Shown piece after piece: positions 56,527-64,000 of a stretch of DNA of 64,000 nt (position 1 is its first letter; each line of letters begins with the position of its first letter). The notes beneath the pieces were generated by a model. It searched no databases. It worked only from the letters and a program-made list of their open reading frames with translations, and was not told the origin of the DNA. Made by a program: the position numbers and the translations under genes. Where the stretch lies: the NCBI RefSeq assembly GCF_014692875.1, contig NZ_CP061171.1:1674001-1738000 (forward strand), given 5' to 3'. This stretch comes from Pedobacter riviphilus (GTDB taxonomy: Bacteria > Bacteroidota > Bacteroidia > Sphingobacteriales > Sphingobacteriaceae).

Positions 56527-56724
56527 TTATAACGAATAACAACGATCCGCTCCGGTTTTCTTTCTGCATTCTTCACAAGTAGTATAGGTTATACCTGTTT
56601 CGCTCCATCCACCGTCTTTTCTTTCGAAAACACAAAATTCTCCATCAATTTCTACACATCTTAATGTAGGTAAGAAAAATAATTTATCTCTCTTAGCCTT
56701 TTTTTTTCTCAATTTTTTCATCAT
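56527..56724 (-). CDS. Small Cys-rich hypothetical protein, 65 residues
   Basis: A basic N-terminus (MMKKLRKKKAKRDKLFFLP) is followed by a Cys-rich C-terminal half: CVEIDGEFCVFERKDGG, TYTTCEECRKKTGADRCYS. There are five Cys, with a C-x2-C pair, and no hydrophobic signal peptide. It sits seven bases downstream of the lipoprotein gene at 56732. The basic leader-like start and Cys-rich core are compatible with a modified peptide but no modifying enzyme is nearby, so no role is claimed. Confidence 0.6.
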   Translation of the reverse strand: MMKKLRKKKAKRDKLFFLPTLRCVEIDGEFCVFERKDGGWSETGITYTTCEECRKKTGADRCYSL

Positions 56725-56731
56725 TAATATA

Positions 56732-57454
56732 CTAAGGTTTCAAAATAATGGTGTCTTCATATCTCATAATAAGCGATACCTTATCGCCTAATACATCGTC
56801 AACTGATATCACTAATGCCTTGTTGTCGCTTAGCTGATTGTCTTGGGGGAGTACAACTTTTTCAATCCGAAGGCTGTCTGATTTAAAGTTGGAGCCATAT
56901 TGTTTATCCAGTAAAAAATATAGTTTGTTATTTTTCCTATTCGAGGGGGTATAAGTTGTGCCTGTAGTAGTGATAATAAAAGTTTCCTCCGCAACGAGAT
57001 AGGGGCCAGATGCACGGTTGTCTAAAATTCCGTAATAAAAAGGGCTAAAACCTGTGGCAGTATCGGTGTCTAACCATGGTCGCTGTACTGTGAAAAATAA
57101 AAAACTATTCTTGTTTTCGCTTTTTGCATCAAATAAAATGAGGTAAACATCGTACTCGCTTTTGCCTCCACGATTATAAGAAGTAAACTCATTTTTCCGC
57201 TGTTTACTTAGAACCGCCCAGTCTACAAAATGATTCTGCTCCATCCATCCTTGAAGAAAACCTGCTTTATATACTCTGGCACTGGTGGCATTTTTTTCGG
57301 TGGCCAGTATAGATTTACTTTTGCTGATCACCTTTTGCAAAAACGTGTTATCAATATTTTTATTAAAGTTAAACGGATGTTTCCTGACTGTGCAAGAAGA
57401 AACCACGGCCGCCAATATAAAAATAATGAACCTGCTACTATTTAACTTTAACAT
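56732..57454 (-). CDS. Hypothetical lipoprotein
   Basis: A 240-residue protein starting at the ATG 57454, with a lipobox AAVVSSC and mature Cys at about residue 21. The rest is a beta-rich domain with YNRGGKSEYDVYLILFD, SFLFFTVQRPWLDTD and a C-terminal SLIMRYEDTIIL. Its start lies inside the stop region of the upstream gene (17-base overlap), so they are translated together. It could be a surface or periplasmic partner of the toxin-23-like protein, for example an immunity-type lipoprotein (inference). Confidence 0.65.
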   Translation of the reverse strand: MLKLNSSRFIIFILAAVVSSCTVRKHPFNFNKNIDNTFLQKVISKSKSILATEKNATSARVYKAGFLQGWMEQNHFVDWAVLSKQRKNEFTSYNRGGKSEYDVYLILFDAKSENKNSFLFFTVQRPWLDTDTATGFSPFYYGILDNRASGPYLVAEETFIITTTGTTYTPSNRKNNKLYFLLDKQYGSNFKSDSLRIEKVVLPQDNQLSDNKALVISVDDVLGDKVSLIMRYEDTIILKP

Positions 57455-58391
57455 AATTGATATTATTAAATGATCCACCAATAAAAACCCTGTTCACATC
57501 GTTATTTGGGTGCAAAGGCATTTTGCCAATTACGTGTATAAGATCTTGAAAAGAAAATATAGTTCCGTTTTCGCCTACCCTTAACGAACCCAAAACACCC
57601 GCATCAACACTAAAATGTTCGTTTAGTCCAATCCTAAGATGATATTGAGAACTGTTGTAATTCGAATCTTTTTTTCTCCTCGAATGGTCATCAGCAGACT
57701 GAGAATATGGGGGGACATCTATACCGATAATTTCAGAGAGTTCGAACAAAAACGGCTGGTAACCCGTAAACTGATCGAAACTTAACTCGCCATAGTTAAA
57801 ACCTTTGCGGGAATGTACGAAGAACGAACCGCCACCTGTCCACCAACGATCAAAACCATCACCAATACCAAGCCATTTTACAGGCGCAGCACCATCATTA
57901 TAATAATTAAAGCTAAGTCCTGGTCCCGAAAGGGTAATCGAACCCACAACCTGGTTACGCCGGTGGTTATTGAATACAATATTGGTTGAGAGCAGGCCGA
58001 AATAATTGTTGTTCAGGTTGATGTTGTAGAAAGCTGAATTCTGCATCGTTCGTATCAGTTTTTTATAACTCAGCGGATTGCCGCCATATCCGGCAGATAT
58101 AGCGTTGGTAAAGTCGATTTCAATATTATCAATCAATGGATTCAGATTGGTACCTACAGTTCTTCTGTATATAGATATACTGCCACCATAATTGGCAATA
58201 AAGCTATTTTTGTACTCAGCACTCACTGCAAAACCGCCATAGAGGTTTACGCCAGGAAAAGTTTGCTTTTTTCCGTAATTAAGATTTAAATTAAGTCCGA
58301 AACTGAAATATGGTGCATAAACCCAATCTTTTTGAGCATAGGTATTACCATTAAAAAGGACTAAAAAGGCAAGCGTAATTAGGTATTTCAT
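57438..58391 (-). CDS. Exported protein, similar to polymorphic toxin type 23 proteins
   Basis: A 317-residue protein with a signal peptide (1-19, ending YAQ), then a beta-rich body of outer-membrane-like appearance (YAPYFSFGLNLNLNYGKKQT, GGFAVSAEYKNSFIANYGGS). The C-terminal half has LSFNYYNDGAAPVKWLGIGD, GFDRWWTGGGSFFVHSRKG, ELSFDQFTGYQPFLFEL, QYHLRIGLNEHF and SFQDLIHVIG. This pattern recalls the type 23 polymorphic toxin domain. A role in toxicity is not shown; the domain may be a structural surface module. First gene of a four-gene minus-strand unit ending near 56221. Confidence 0.6.
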   Translation of the reverse strand: MKYLITLAFLVLFNGNTYAQKDWVYAPYFSFGLNLNLNYGKKQTFPGVNLYGGFAVSAEYKNSFIANYGGSISIYRRTVGTNLNPLIDNIEIDFTNAISAGYGGNPLSYKKLIRTMQNSAFYNINLNNNYFGLLSTNIVFNNHRRNQVVGSITLSGPGLSFNYYNDGAAPVKWLGIGDGFDRWWTGGGSFFVHSRKGFNYGELSFDQFTGYQPFLFELSEIIGIDVPPYSQSADDHSRRKKDSNYNSSQYHLRIGLNEHFSVDAGVLGSLRVGENGTIFSFQDLIHVIGKMPLHPNNDVNRVFIGGSFNNINYVKVK

Positions 58392-58783
58392 GGTAGAGCG
58401 GCTTAGATAATCAAGTTGTCAATATGGTAAGTTATCTTTACTTCCTTTAATCAGATCGTATCTGACTTAATTTAGGTTGTAACAGTAGTTTGTATCGGTT
58501 ATGCAATTTAATCAATGTGGTACAGAATACAAATACCCAATGGTAGGTATTTAAGGTTTTTATGTATTTATAATTAGATTTTATACCCATTATTGGGTAT
58601 TGGAATCTATCAGGGGATCCGTTATATTTACGTATTCGATAACAGTAAGCGCTGTAGGTTAAAGCGAACTGTTATTTTCGATTGAGTGCTGCATATTTTT
58701 CAATTGATTTAATATTACCAGTATATCCCCATGCGGATTTTGTGCTGTGCCTTAGGGTATTTCATCTAAAAACCTTTCAACTC
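58392..58783. other. Divergent intergenic region of the toxin-23-like and M19-like operons
   Basis: A 392-bp AT-rich gap with no gene. It holds the paired dyads at 58531-58600 and is expected to carry both promoters. Confidence 0.6.
58531..58600. promoter_or_regulatory. Paired ATACCCA-N4-TRGGTAT dyads
   Basis: The first dyad, AAATACCCAATGGTAGGTAT plus TT, spans 58531-58552. The second, ATACCCATTATTGGGTAT, spans 58583-58600. Both read ATACCCA-N4-T(A/G)GGTAT and their centres are 50 bp apart, close to five helical turns. They lie between two divergent operons, so one dimeric regulator could control both. Confidence 0.6.
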
Positions 58784-60202
58784 ATGAATATCTCTGTTGC
58801 AGATTTACATTGCCACCCTTCTATGAAGCCTTACGGGCGTAGTTTTCCTGACAGGGTACCTGGCACCGATCCATTAATGAAAGACTGCATTTATTTTTAT
58901 GGTAATCCACCATTTGTAAAAAAGATTCTCAATAAAATTTTAGGTATTACCAGCTTTCCTCAGGCAGGTATTCAAGCGCTTGAAAAAGGAGGTGTTGGAC
59001 TTATTTTCTGTTCACTTTATCCTTTCGAAAAAGGTTTTGTCAGAAAAAATGCTTTACCGGGTGATTTAGTTGCCGATAGTGTAAACCTTGTTACTGGCAT
59101 CGGAAAAGAGCGTATACATTATATTCAGGATCCAAACAATGGGTATTTTACCGACCTGGAAAATGAATATGCTTTTTTAAGAGCTTTAGATGGAAAGGTA
59201 TTCACTTTTGGATCGAAGAAAATCAGGTATGTATTGTTAATGGATTTTCAACATATGGCTCAAAGCCAAAATGATGAGGTATATACCGTATACATCGGAT
59301 TGTCTTTTGAAGGGATGCATGCACTTTACAATCGCTTTGAAGATGTAGGGAGCGTTGATCCTTTGGTAAAACAAAGTTTAACGGATAACCTGGCTAAGGT
59401 AAAAGCCTGGCCACACTGCCCGTTGTTTATCACTTTTGCCCATCATTTTTATAATGGATTATGTGGACACGCCGCTAGCTTAACTGATTTTTCTGTGAAG
59501 CTGATCACCAATCAAAGTGTGATGCTTGGAAAAGGACTTAATGCATTGGGTAAGGATATGATCAGGGCATTGTTATCCAAAACAAATGGAAAGCGAATCC
59601 TTATCGATATCAAACACATGAGCATTGCAGCCAGAAAAGAATATTTCGAGCTTTTAGATCAGGAATACAGCAATGAGCATATACCAGTAATTGTTAGCCA
59701 CGGCGCAATATGTGGCGATGAGTATGCTTACAACTGGTTTTTAAGTGCCGATATCAACTTTTCTGATCGGGAAATTGTACTTATTGGACAAAGCGAAGGG
59801 CTGTTTGGAATACAATTAGATGAAAGGCGTATTGCCAGTAGCCATGAAATTGCGCTATTTAGAAAGCACCTTGGGAGCGAGGCAATTTTACTCCATGCAG
59901 CACTATTTGTGTGGAGACAGATCCGTTATATTGCGGTGTTGCTTGATATCAATAGGCTTCCAGCCTGGGATATCCAATGTTTAGGAAGCGACAACGACGG
60001 TATTGTTAATCCGATTGATGGGATATGGACCTCTGCTGATTTTGGATTGCTAAAAGACAGACTTCTTATCCATGCGAATGCCTTTGTAGAAAATCCTGAT
60101 TACAACATGTCAATGCCGGCCAATTTGATATCAGGAGAAGAAATTGTAGAGAAGTTTATGAGCAAAAATATGCTCAGTTTTATGGAGAAAAATTTCAGAT
60201 AA
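58784..60202 (+). CDS. Membrane dipeptidase-like amidohydrolase (peptidase M19 fold)
   Basis: A 472-residue metallohydrolase. The ATG at 58784 starts MNISVADLHCHPSMKPYG; an earlier in-frame start at 58682 adds 34 unlikely residues. Motifs: HxH site ADLHCHPS, then FITFAHHFYNG, IDIKHMS, IPVIVSHGAIC and the end-barrel GSDNDGIVNPIDG (compare the usual GSDFDG). These positions fit the zinc ligands of renal-type dipeptidases, although the canonical D-x-H is not fully preserved, so the substrate is uncertain. First gene of an operon with the SGNH hydrolase (34 bases away) and a small membrane protein. Confidence 0.8.
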   Translation: MNISVADLHCHPSMKPYGRSFPDRVPGTDPLMKDCIYFYGNPPFVKKILNKILGITSFPQAGIQALEKGGVGLIFCSLYPFEKGFVRKNALPGDLVADSVNLVTGIGKERIHYIQDPNNGYFTDLENEYAFLRALDGKVFTFGSKKIRYVLLMDFQHMAQSQNDEVYTVYIGLSFEGMHALYNRFEDVGSVDPLVKQSLTDNLAKVKAWPHCPLFITFAHHFYNGLCGHAASLTDFSVKLITNQSVMLGKGLNALGKDMIRALLSKTNGKRILIDIKHMSIAARKEYFELLDQEYSNEHIPVIVSHGAICGDEYAYNWFLSADINFSDREIVLIGQSEGLFGIQLDERRIASSHEIALFRKHLGSEAILLHAALFVWRQIRYIAVLLDINRLPAWDIQCLGSDNDGIVNPIDGIWTSADFGLLKDRLLIHANAFVENPDYNMSMPANLISGEEIVEKFMSKNMLSFMEKNFR

Positions 60203-60236
60203 GTCTAAAAGCACTATTAACCTAAAGAAAAATGAT

Positions 60237-61453
60237 ATGAACCACGATCGTGAAGCCATGGATCCGGTAATAAAAAAAGATCTTATCGATAAACTGCTCA
60301 ATAATACAATTACAGTTAACGAGCTCATTAAACTCAGGCCAGAAATTAATGAGTTTGACCTTTCTGATATTATTCAGCACATCTACGATCTTAATCTGGA
60401 GCAAGTGCGAAAAATAGCAGCGTTAGCACCTGTTATGGCTAAAGTAGATGCATTAAAAAACAGCCAGCGTAATACCCGTTTTATAAAAAAGGTGAAAAAT
60501 AATTTCCGTAAACACACGGCTAAACATAATGGCCTTAAAAATAGGGTAGTGGTAGTAGAAGGCGATTCGTGGTTCAATTATCCTATTCTTTTAAGCGATG
60601 TAATAGACTGGGTTGCTATGGAAGAGAATATGGCTGTTTATAGCCTGGCTTCGGGTGGTGATTGGCTGATGAACATGGTTAGTGCCAAAAAGTATGTAGA
60701 ACAACTTTCTACGCTTCAACCCGATGTATTTATCATTAGCGGGGGAGGAAACGATTTGGTTGGAAACAGAAGGATAGCAGCCATGGTTACACATAAAGGA
60801 GATTCTAATGAATTTGAAAATAGTGCTTTTGCAAAATATCTCTATGAAAAGGCGGCTAAGGCACCCGATAAACCAGAAGATTTTAAGCGGGGCACCCAGT
60901 TTATATCCAAAGATTTTTATGCTTTGCTGGCCTTTTTTCAGCTCCAATATTACTTTATTATAAATGGGATTCTTACCGGAGGTAAAGGCAAAGGTGAAAA
61001 CGGTAAATTTCCAGGAATACAGATTATTACACAAGGTTATGACTATGCCATTCCAAGCGATAAAAAAATAGCAGGATATAATCCACTCAAATGGTATCGG
61101 CTGTTTGCACGAACCTTTCTCGGACATGGAGGATGGCTAAAAACGCCCCTGCAGCTAAGGGTATTTACGATCCCGAAGATCAGCGCAAAATTGTTTATGC
61201 CATGATTTACCTCTTTAACGAAATGATGATTGATATTGGACGCATTTTTAGCGAAATGTTAGGTGAGAATCGGGTATTCCATATCGATTCGAGAGGATCA
61301 GTTGGTAAAAACGGCTGGACAGATGAATTACATCCATTACCCCAGCATTTCAAAAAAACAGCAGCAGCCTTTATCCACTGTATTAACAACCCTAATAAAA
61401 ATGGAACTGCAGTTGTTGAAGTTCTACAACACCAGGAAGGAGGCAAAAAATGA
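60237..61453 (+). pseudogene. SGNH/GDSL-type hydrolase, one frameshift
   Basis: The first frame (60237-61205) shows a GDSL-like hydrolase: VVVVEGDSWFNYPILL (GDS nucleophile), GGGNDLVGNR (G-N-D block), and later helical segments. Near 61156-61160 the frame shifts: one more A in CTAAGGG restores PLQLKGIYDPEDQRKIVYAM. The second frame then continues to 61453 with HIDSRGSVGKNGWTDELHP, where Asp and His of the catalytic triad (D-x-x-H-P) end the domain. The intact protein would be about 405 residues. Family members are esterases or lipases. Its stop overlaps the next ATG. Confidence 0.82.
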
Positions 61454-61953
61454 AAAAGATATTAATTTTAGTATTTATCATCATTTGTGGGGTAATGTCT
61501 TTTCAAGGAAAGATACTTCAGCAATTCAGTGGAAAAGGAATCATCAACCTAGAGCTTGCCAAGAAAGATACAGGAGTGGAAATTATTGCGCTTTGGAGCG
61601 ACACACTTTACGGAGACCAAACACTTTTAAATCTGGCACAAAAGAATACACACCTCGATTTTCTGTTTATTTTCGTATACGTACTGCTTATCATGACGCT
61701 GTCTAATGCACAAATGCAAAGAGAAAAAGCAAGTTGGTTAAATGAATTGTTACGGCTTAATTTATTTCTGGCATTCTTAATCGGCTCACTCGATGTTATT
61801 GAGAATATCAGGCTACTGCACAGTTTTTATCACCCTGGAGATATAGCCGAATTTTGGAGAACAGATTTTATTGCCTGGCCAAAATTTGTGATAGCAGGTT
61901 GGGTAATTTTAGTCTATGTTTTCTCGATAATTAAAGGGTATTTGAATAGGTGA
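61450..61953 (+). CDS. Hypothetical membrane protein, 167 residues
   Basis: It starts within the ATGA overlap with the SGNH gene stop, so it is translationally coupled to it. It has an N-terminal hydrophobic segment, a periplasmic part (GKGIINLELAKKDTGVEIIAL), and three further membrane helices (FLFIFVYVLLIMTLS, LFLAFLIGSLDVIEN, FVIAGWVILVYVFSII). The layout is similar to small integral proteins of unknown role that often follow hydrolase genes. Confidence 0.7.
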   Translation: MKKILILVFIIICGVMSFQGKILQQFSGKGIINLELAKKDTGVEIIALWSDTLYGDQTLLNLAQKNTHLDFLFIFVYVLLIMTLSNAQMQREKASWLNELLRLNLFLAFLIGSLDVIENIRLLHSFYHPGDIAEFWRTDFIAWPKFVIAGWVILVYVFSIIKGYLNR

Positions 61954-62529
61954 CTTTGTTTGTTATGAGTGCTAGGTGTTCTACTGATTATCTTATAAAA
62001 GCCCTTCTTCAGTTCGGAATGACGAAGTTAAGATTCAAAATTATCATTAAAGGATTATTAGGAGATAGCAGATATATCTTTTGACTCTATATAGAATGAC
62101 CAATCAATAGTTAAAATTTATGTTAGTTTGTCGTCATAAATCAGATTTATACATCATCCTGAAAATAACTAACAAAAAGCGTATGAAGAAGCTTTTGTGT
62201 TAAAAATCGTAATTTCCTTATCAAATTCTAGTGGTCAAATGATAATCTGCTCAGAAAGCTGGGCTAAATGACCTGTTTATTGCAATAAATCATCTTCTTT
62301 TTGCCAAAACACAATTTCTCCAATCCAAATCTGAAGTTCAACTTCATTATAACTTCATAAATCTGTATTTATTTCGCTTTCGAATTAAATCATTGCGTAA
62401 CCATAATTTATTGAAATCAATTAAGTATCTACAAATCTATTGTAGACTGCTTTTCATTATAAATTGGTTGCCAAGGGAAACTAATTAGAGAAAAAAATAA
62501 ATCAGATTAAAACCACTCAACAAAAAAAA
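61954..62529. other. 576-bp gene-free region upstream of the RND efflux genes
   Basis: AT-rich with no gene-like frame. The start around 61990-62040 (AAAAGCCCTTCTTCAG and GGAATGACGAAG) looks like a Bacteroidota intergenic repeat fragment. The promoter of the efflux operon is expected towards the right end; a clear -33/-7 pair was not identified. Confidence 0.5.
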
Positions 62530-63612
62530 ATGAAAAGAGTTGTCATGTGCTTAGGCTTGTGTACTTTGCTTTACGTAACGGGTTGTACCTCGAAGAAAGA
62601 AGAAAAAGAAGAAGTAGCCACTTATGCGGTAACCACACCGTTAAGAATGGATACTTCGTTTACCAAAGAATATGTTTCGCAGATTAAATCTGTTCGGAAC
62701 ATCGAAGTTAGAGCCCAAGAAAAGGGCTATCTCCAAAATATTTATGTAGATGAAGGTCAGCATGTAAAGGCAGGTCAGCTATTGTTTAAGATTATGCCAA
62801 AAGCGGCACAATCTGAACTGGCAAAAGCACAGGCCGAAGCCAAATCAGCAGAAATTGAGCTGGAAAACACCAAATTGCTGTCTGATAAAAATATTGTTTC
62901 TAAAAATGAACTGGCTATGGCTAAGGCGAAACTGCAATCAGCAAATGCCGAAACTTCATTGGCCAAATTCCATTTATCCAATACGGAAATCAGGGCACCT
63001 TTTGATGGGACCATTGATCGTATTCCTTTAAAGCTGGGTAGCTTGGTTGATGAAGGTGCTTTGTTAACCAGTCTTTCCGATAACAGCCAGGTTTTTGCTT
63101 ACTTTAATGTTTCAGAACCGGAATACCTGAACTACCAGAGTGCTGCAAAAGTAAAAGGACAGCAAGAAGTGAGCTTATTATTGGCAAACGGCGAATTTCT
63201 CAAATCTAAAGGTAAAGTAGAAGTTATTGAAAGTGAATTTGATAATGAAACCGGGAATATTGCTTTCAGAGCAAGGTTTAATAATAGCGATAATCTGCTT
63301 AGGAATGGCGAAACTGGTAAAATCCAGATGGTTGTGCCTTTAAAAAATGCCATCATTATCCCTCAAAAGGCCACTTACGATATTCAGGACAAAACCTATG
63401 TTTTTGTGGTTGATAAAAATAATAAAGTACACTCAAGGGCGATTACCATTGCCGGAGATATTTCCGATTTATACATCGTAGGCGATGGCCTTACCGTTGA
63501 AGATAAGATTTTGCTTGAAGGTGTACAGAAGGTTAAAGATGATGATAAAATTGCCTTTAAATTCCAGCAACCTCAAGAAGTGTTGAAACAATTGAGATTG
63601 AAAACAGAATAA
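62530..63612 (+). CDS. RND efflux periplasmic adaptor (MexA/AcrA type)
   Basis: A 360-residue membrane-fusion protein. It has a lipoprotein signal with lipobox VTGC (Cys about 19), then the biotinyl-lipoyl half-motifs (VRAQEKGYLQNIYVDEGQHVKAGQLLFKIMP and NTEIRAPFDGTIDRIPLKLGSLVDEG), a coiled-coil hairpin (about 85-140, KAQAEAKSAEIELENTKLLSDKNIV), and a beta-barrel plus membrane-proximal domain to the C-terminus. It links the RND pump to an outer-membrane channel. The pump gene starts 25 bases later. No outer-membrane TolC-type gene is seen yet. Confidence 0.96.
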   Translation: MKRVVMCLGLCTLLYVTGCTSKKEEKEEVATYAVTTPLRMDTSFTKEYVSQIKSVRNIEVRAQEKGYLQNIYVDEGQHVKAGQLLFKIMPKAAQSELAKAQAEAKSAEIELENTKLLSDKNIVSKNELAMAKAKLQSANAETSLAKFHLSNTEIRAPFDGTIDRIPLKLGSLVDEGALLTSLSDNSQVFAYFNVSEPEYLNYQSAAKVKGQQEVSLLLANGEFLKSKGKVEVIESEFDNETGNIAFRARFNNSDNLLRNGETGKIQMVVPLKNAIIIPQKATYDIQDKTYVFVVDKNNKVHSRAITIAGDISDLYIVGDGLTVEDKILLEGVQKVKDDDKIAFKFQQPQEVLKQLRLKTE

Positions 63613-63636
63613 TCTAAACCCTTCTATACTTAATTT

Positions 63637-64000
63637 ATGTTTAGTAAATTCATACAAAGGCCTGTCCTTTCTATCGTAATATCACTTGTTATTGTGTTTT
63701 TGGGTGTGCTGGCCATTAGCTACCTGCCCGTTACACAGTTTCCTACTATATCCCCTCCCAAAGTAAATATAACTGCAGAATATCCGGGAGCGAATAACGA
63801 ATTGTTGATTAAATCTGTAATTATTCCACTTGAGCGTGCACTTAACGGTGTACCGGGAATGAAATACATTGCATCTGATGCAGGTAATGATGGTGAGGCA
63901 TCTATACAGGTGGTATTTAACCTGGGTACCGATCCCAATCAGGCCTCGCTTAACGTGCAGAACCGTGTAGCAGCCGTTACCAATAAACTTCCTCCTCTGG
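63637..64000 (+). CDS. RND efflux permease (HAE1/AcrB type), 3' end beyond window
   Basis: The ATG at 63637 opens a frame to the window end (121 complete codons). The N-terminal MFSKFIQRPVLSIVISLVIV is the first membrane helix of HAE1 pumps. It is followed by YLPVTQFPTISPPKVNITAE, YPGANNELLIKSVIIPLERA and GTDPNQASLNVQNRVAAVTN, all standard for the AcrB porter domain. Together with the adaptor upstream it exports drugs or other amphiphiles by proton motive force. Only about 12% of a typical 1040-residue pump is present here. Confidence 0.95.
   Translation, partial: MFSKFIQRPVLSIVISLVIVFLGVLAISYLPVTQFPTISPPKVNITAEYPGANNELLIKSVIIPLERALNGVPGMKYIASDAGNDGEASIQVVFNLGTDPNQASLNVQNRVAAVTNKLPPL

Overview
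This 64 kb window comes from a Bacteroidota chromosome, most likely a Sphingobacteriaceae member close to Pedobacter (inference from gene content). Supporting signs are SusC/SusD and OMP_b-brl TonB receptors, a type IX secretion locus (PorP/SprF and a gliding_CHU_C sorting domain), many glycoside hydrolases, the near absence of Shine-Dalgarno sites, and Bacteroidetes promoters of the form TTTG-N18-TAnnTTTG in front of a tRNA cluster and a TonB receptor. No transposase, integrase, CRISPR array or rRNA was seen.

Layout. 1-2.2 kb: the 3' part of a 7TM-HD (PgpH-like) phosphodiesterase, tRNA-Ser(GCU), two identical tRNA-Pro(UGG) and a terminator. 2.4-8 kb: an accessory strip with AraC and Crp-type regulators, a fatty-acid-hydroxylase-type membrane enzyme, a YCII protein, remnants of a GT2 glycosyltransferase and a LamG-like protein, and two helically phased repeat arrays. 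8.0-14.5 kb: a sugar operon (ThuA/PVC-propeller/cupredoxin fusion, MFS carrier, TIM-barrel isomerase, Gfo/Idh oxidoreductase) with a divergent AraC regulator. 14.6-16.4 kb: stress genes (Hsp20, DUF892 ferritin-like). 16.7-25.6 kb: a TonB receptor, a NEW3/ABC-ATPase/ABC-permease operon, then a methyltransferase, a Crp-type regulator, an acetyltransferase and small proteins.

25.6-43 kb is a catabolic locus: GH92 mannosidase, NAGLU-type GH89, an HGSNAT-like acyltransferase, a TRAP-like purple acid phosphatase, SusD and SusC on one strand; then inositol oxygenase; and divergently a LacI regulator, a sodium/solute symporter and a GH28. Two near-identical operator-like sites lie upstream of inositol oxygenase and upstream of the symporter. 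43-46.3 kb: small proteins and a gamma-glutamyltransferase homologue. 46.3-52 kb: a type IX secretion surface-protein operon. 52.6-56.2 kb: GNAT, PaiB-like and EamA genes opposite a MocR-type regulator. 56.2-62 kb: a divergent pair of poorly described operons (toxin-23-like protein, lipoprotein and two small proteins, versus M19-like dipeptidase, SGNH hydrolase and a membrane protein) that share two matching dyads. 62.5-64 kb: an RND efflux adaptor and the start of its pump.

Ten single-base disruptions were found in seven genes. All are repaired by adding one base, and several lie in homopolymers. This looks more like consensus deletion errors than real decay, so the affected genes are probably intact in the organism. 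One of them, in hsp20, also forms a classic A-AAA-AAG slippery heptamer in the right frame.
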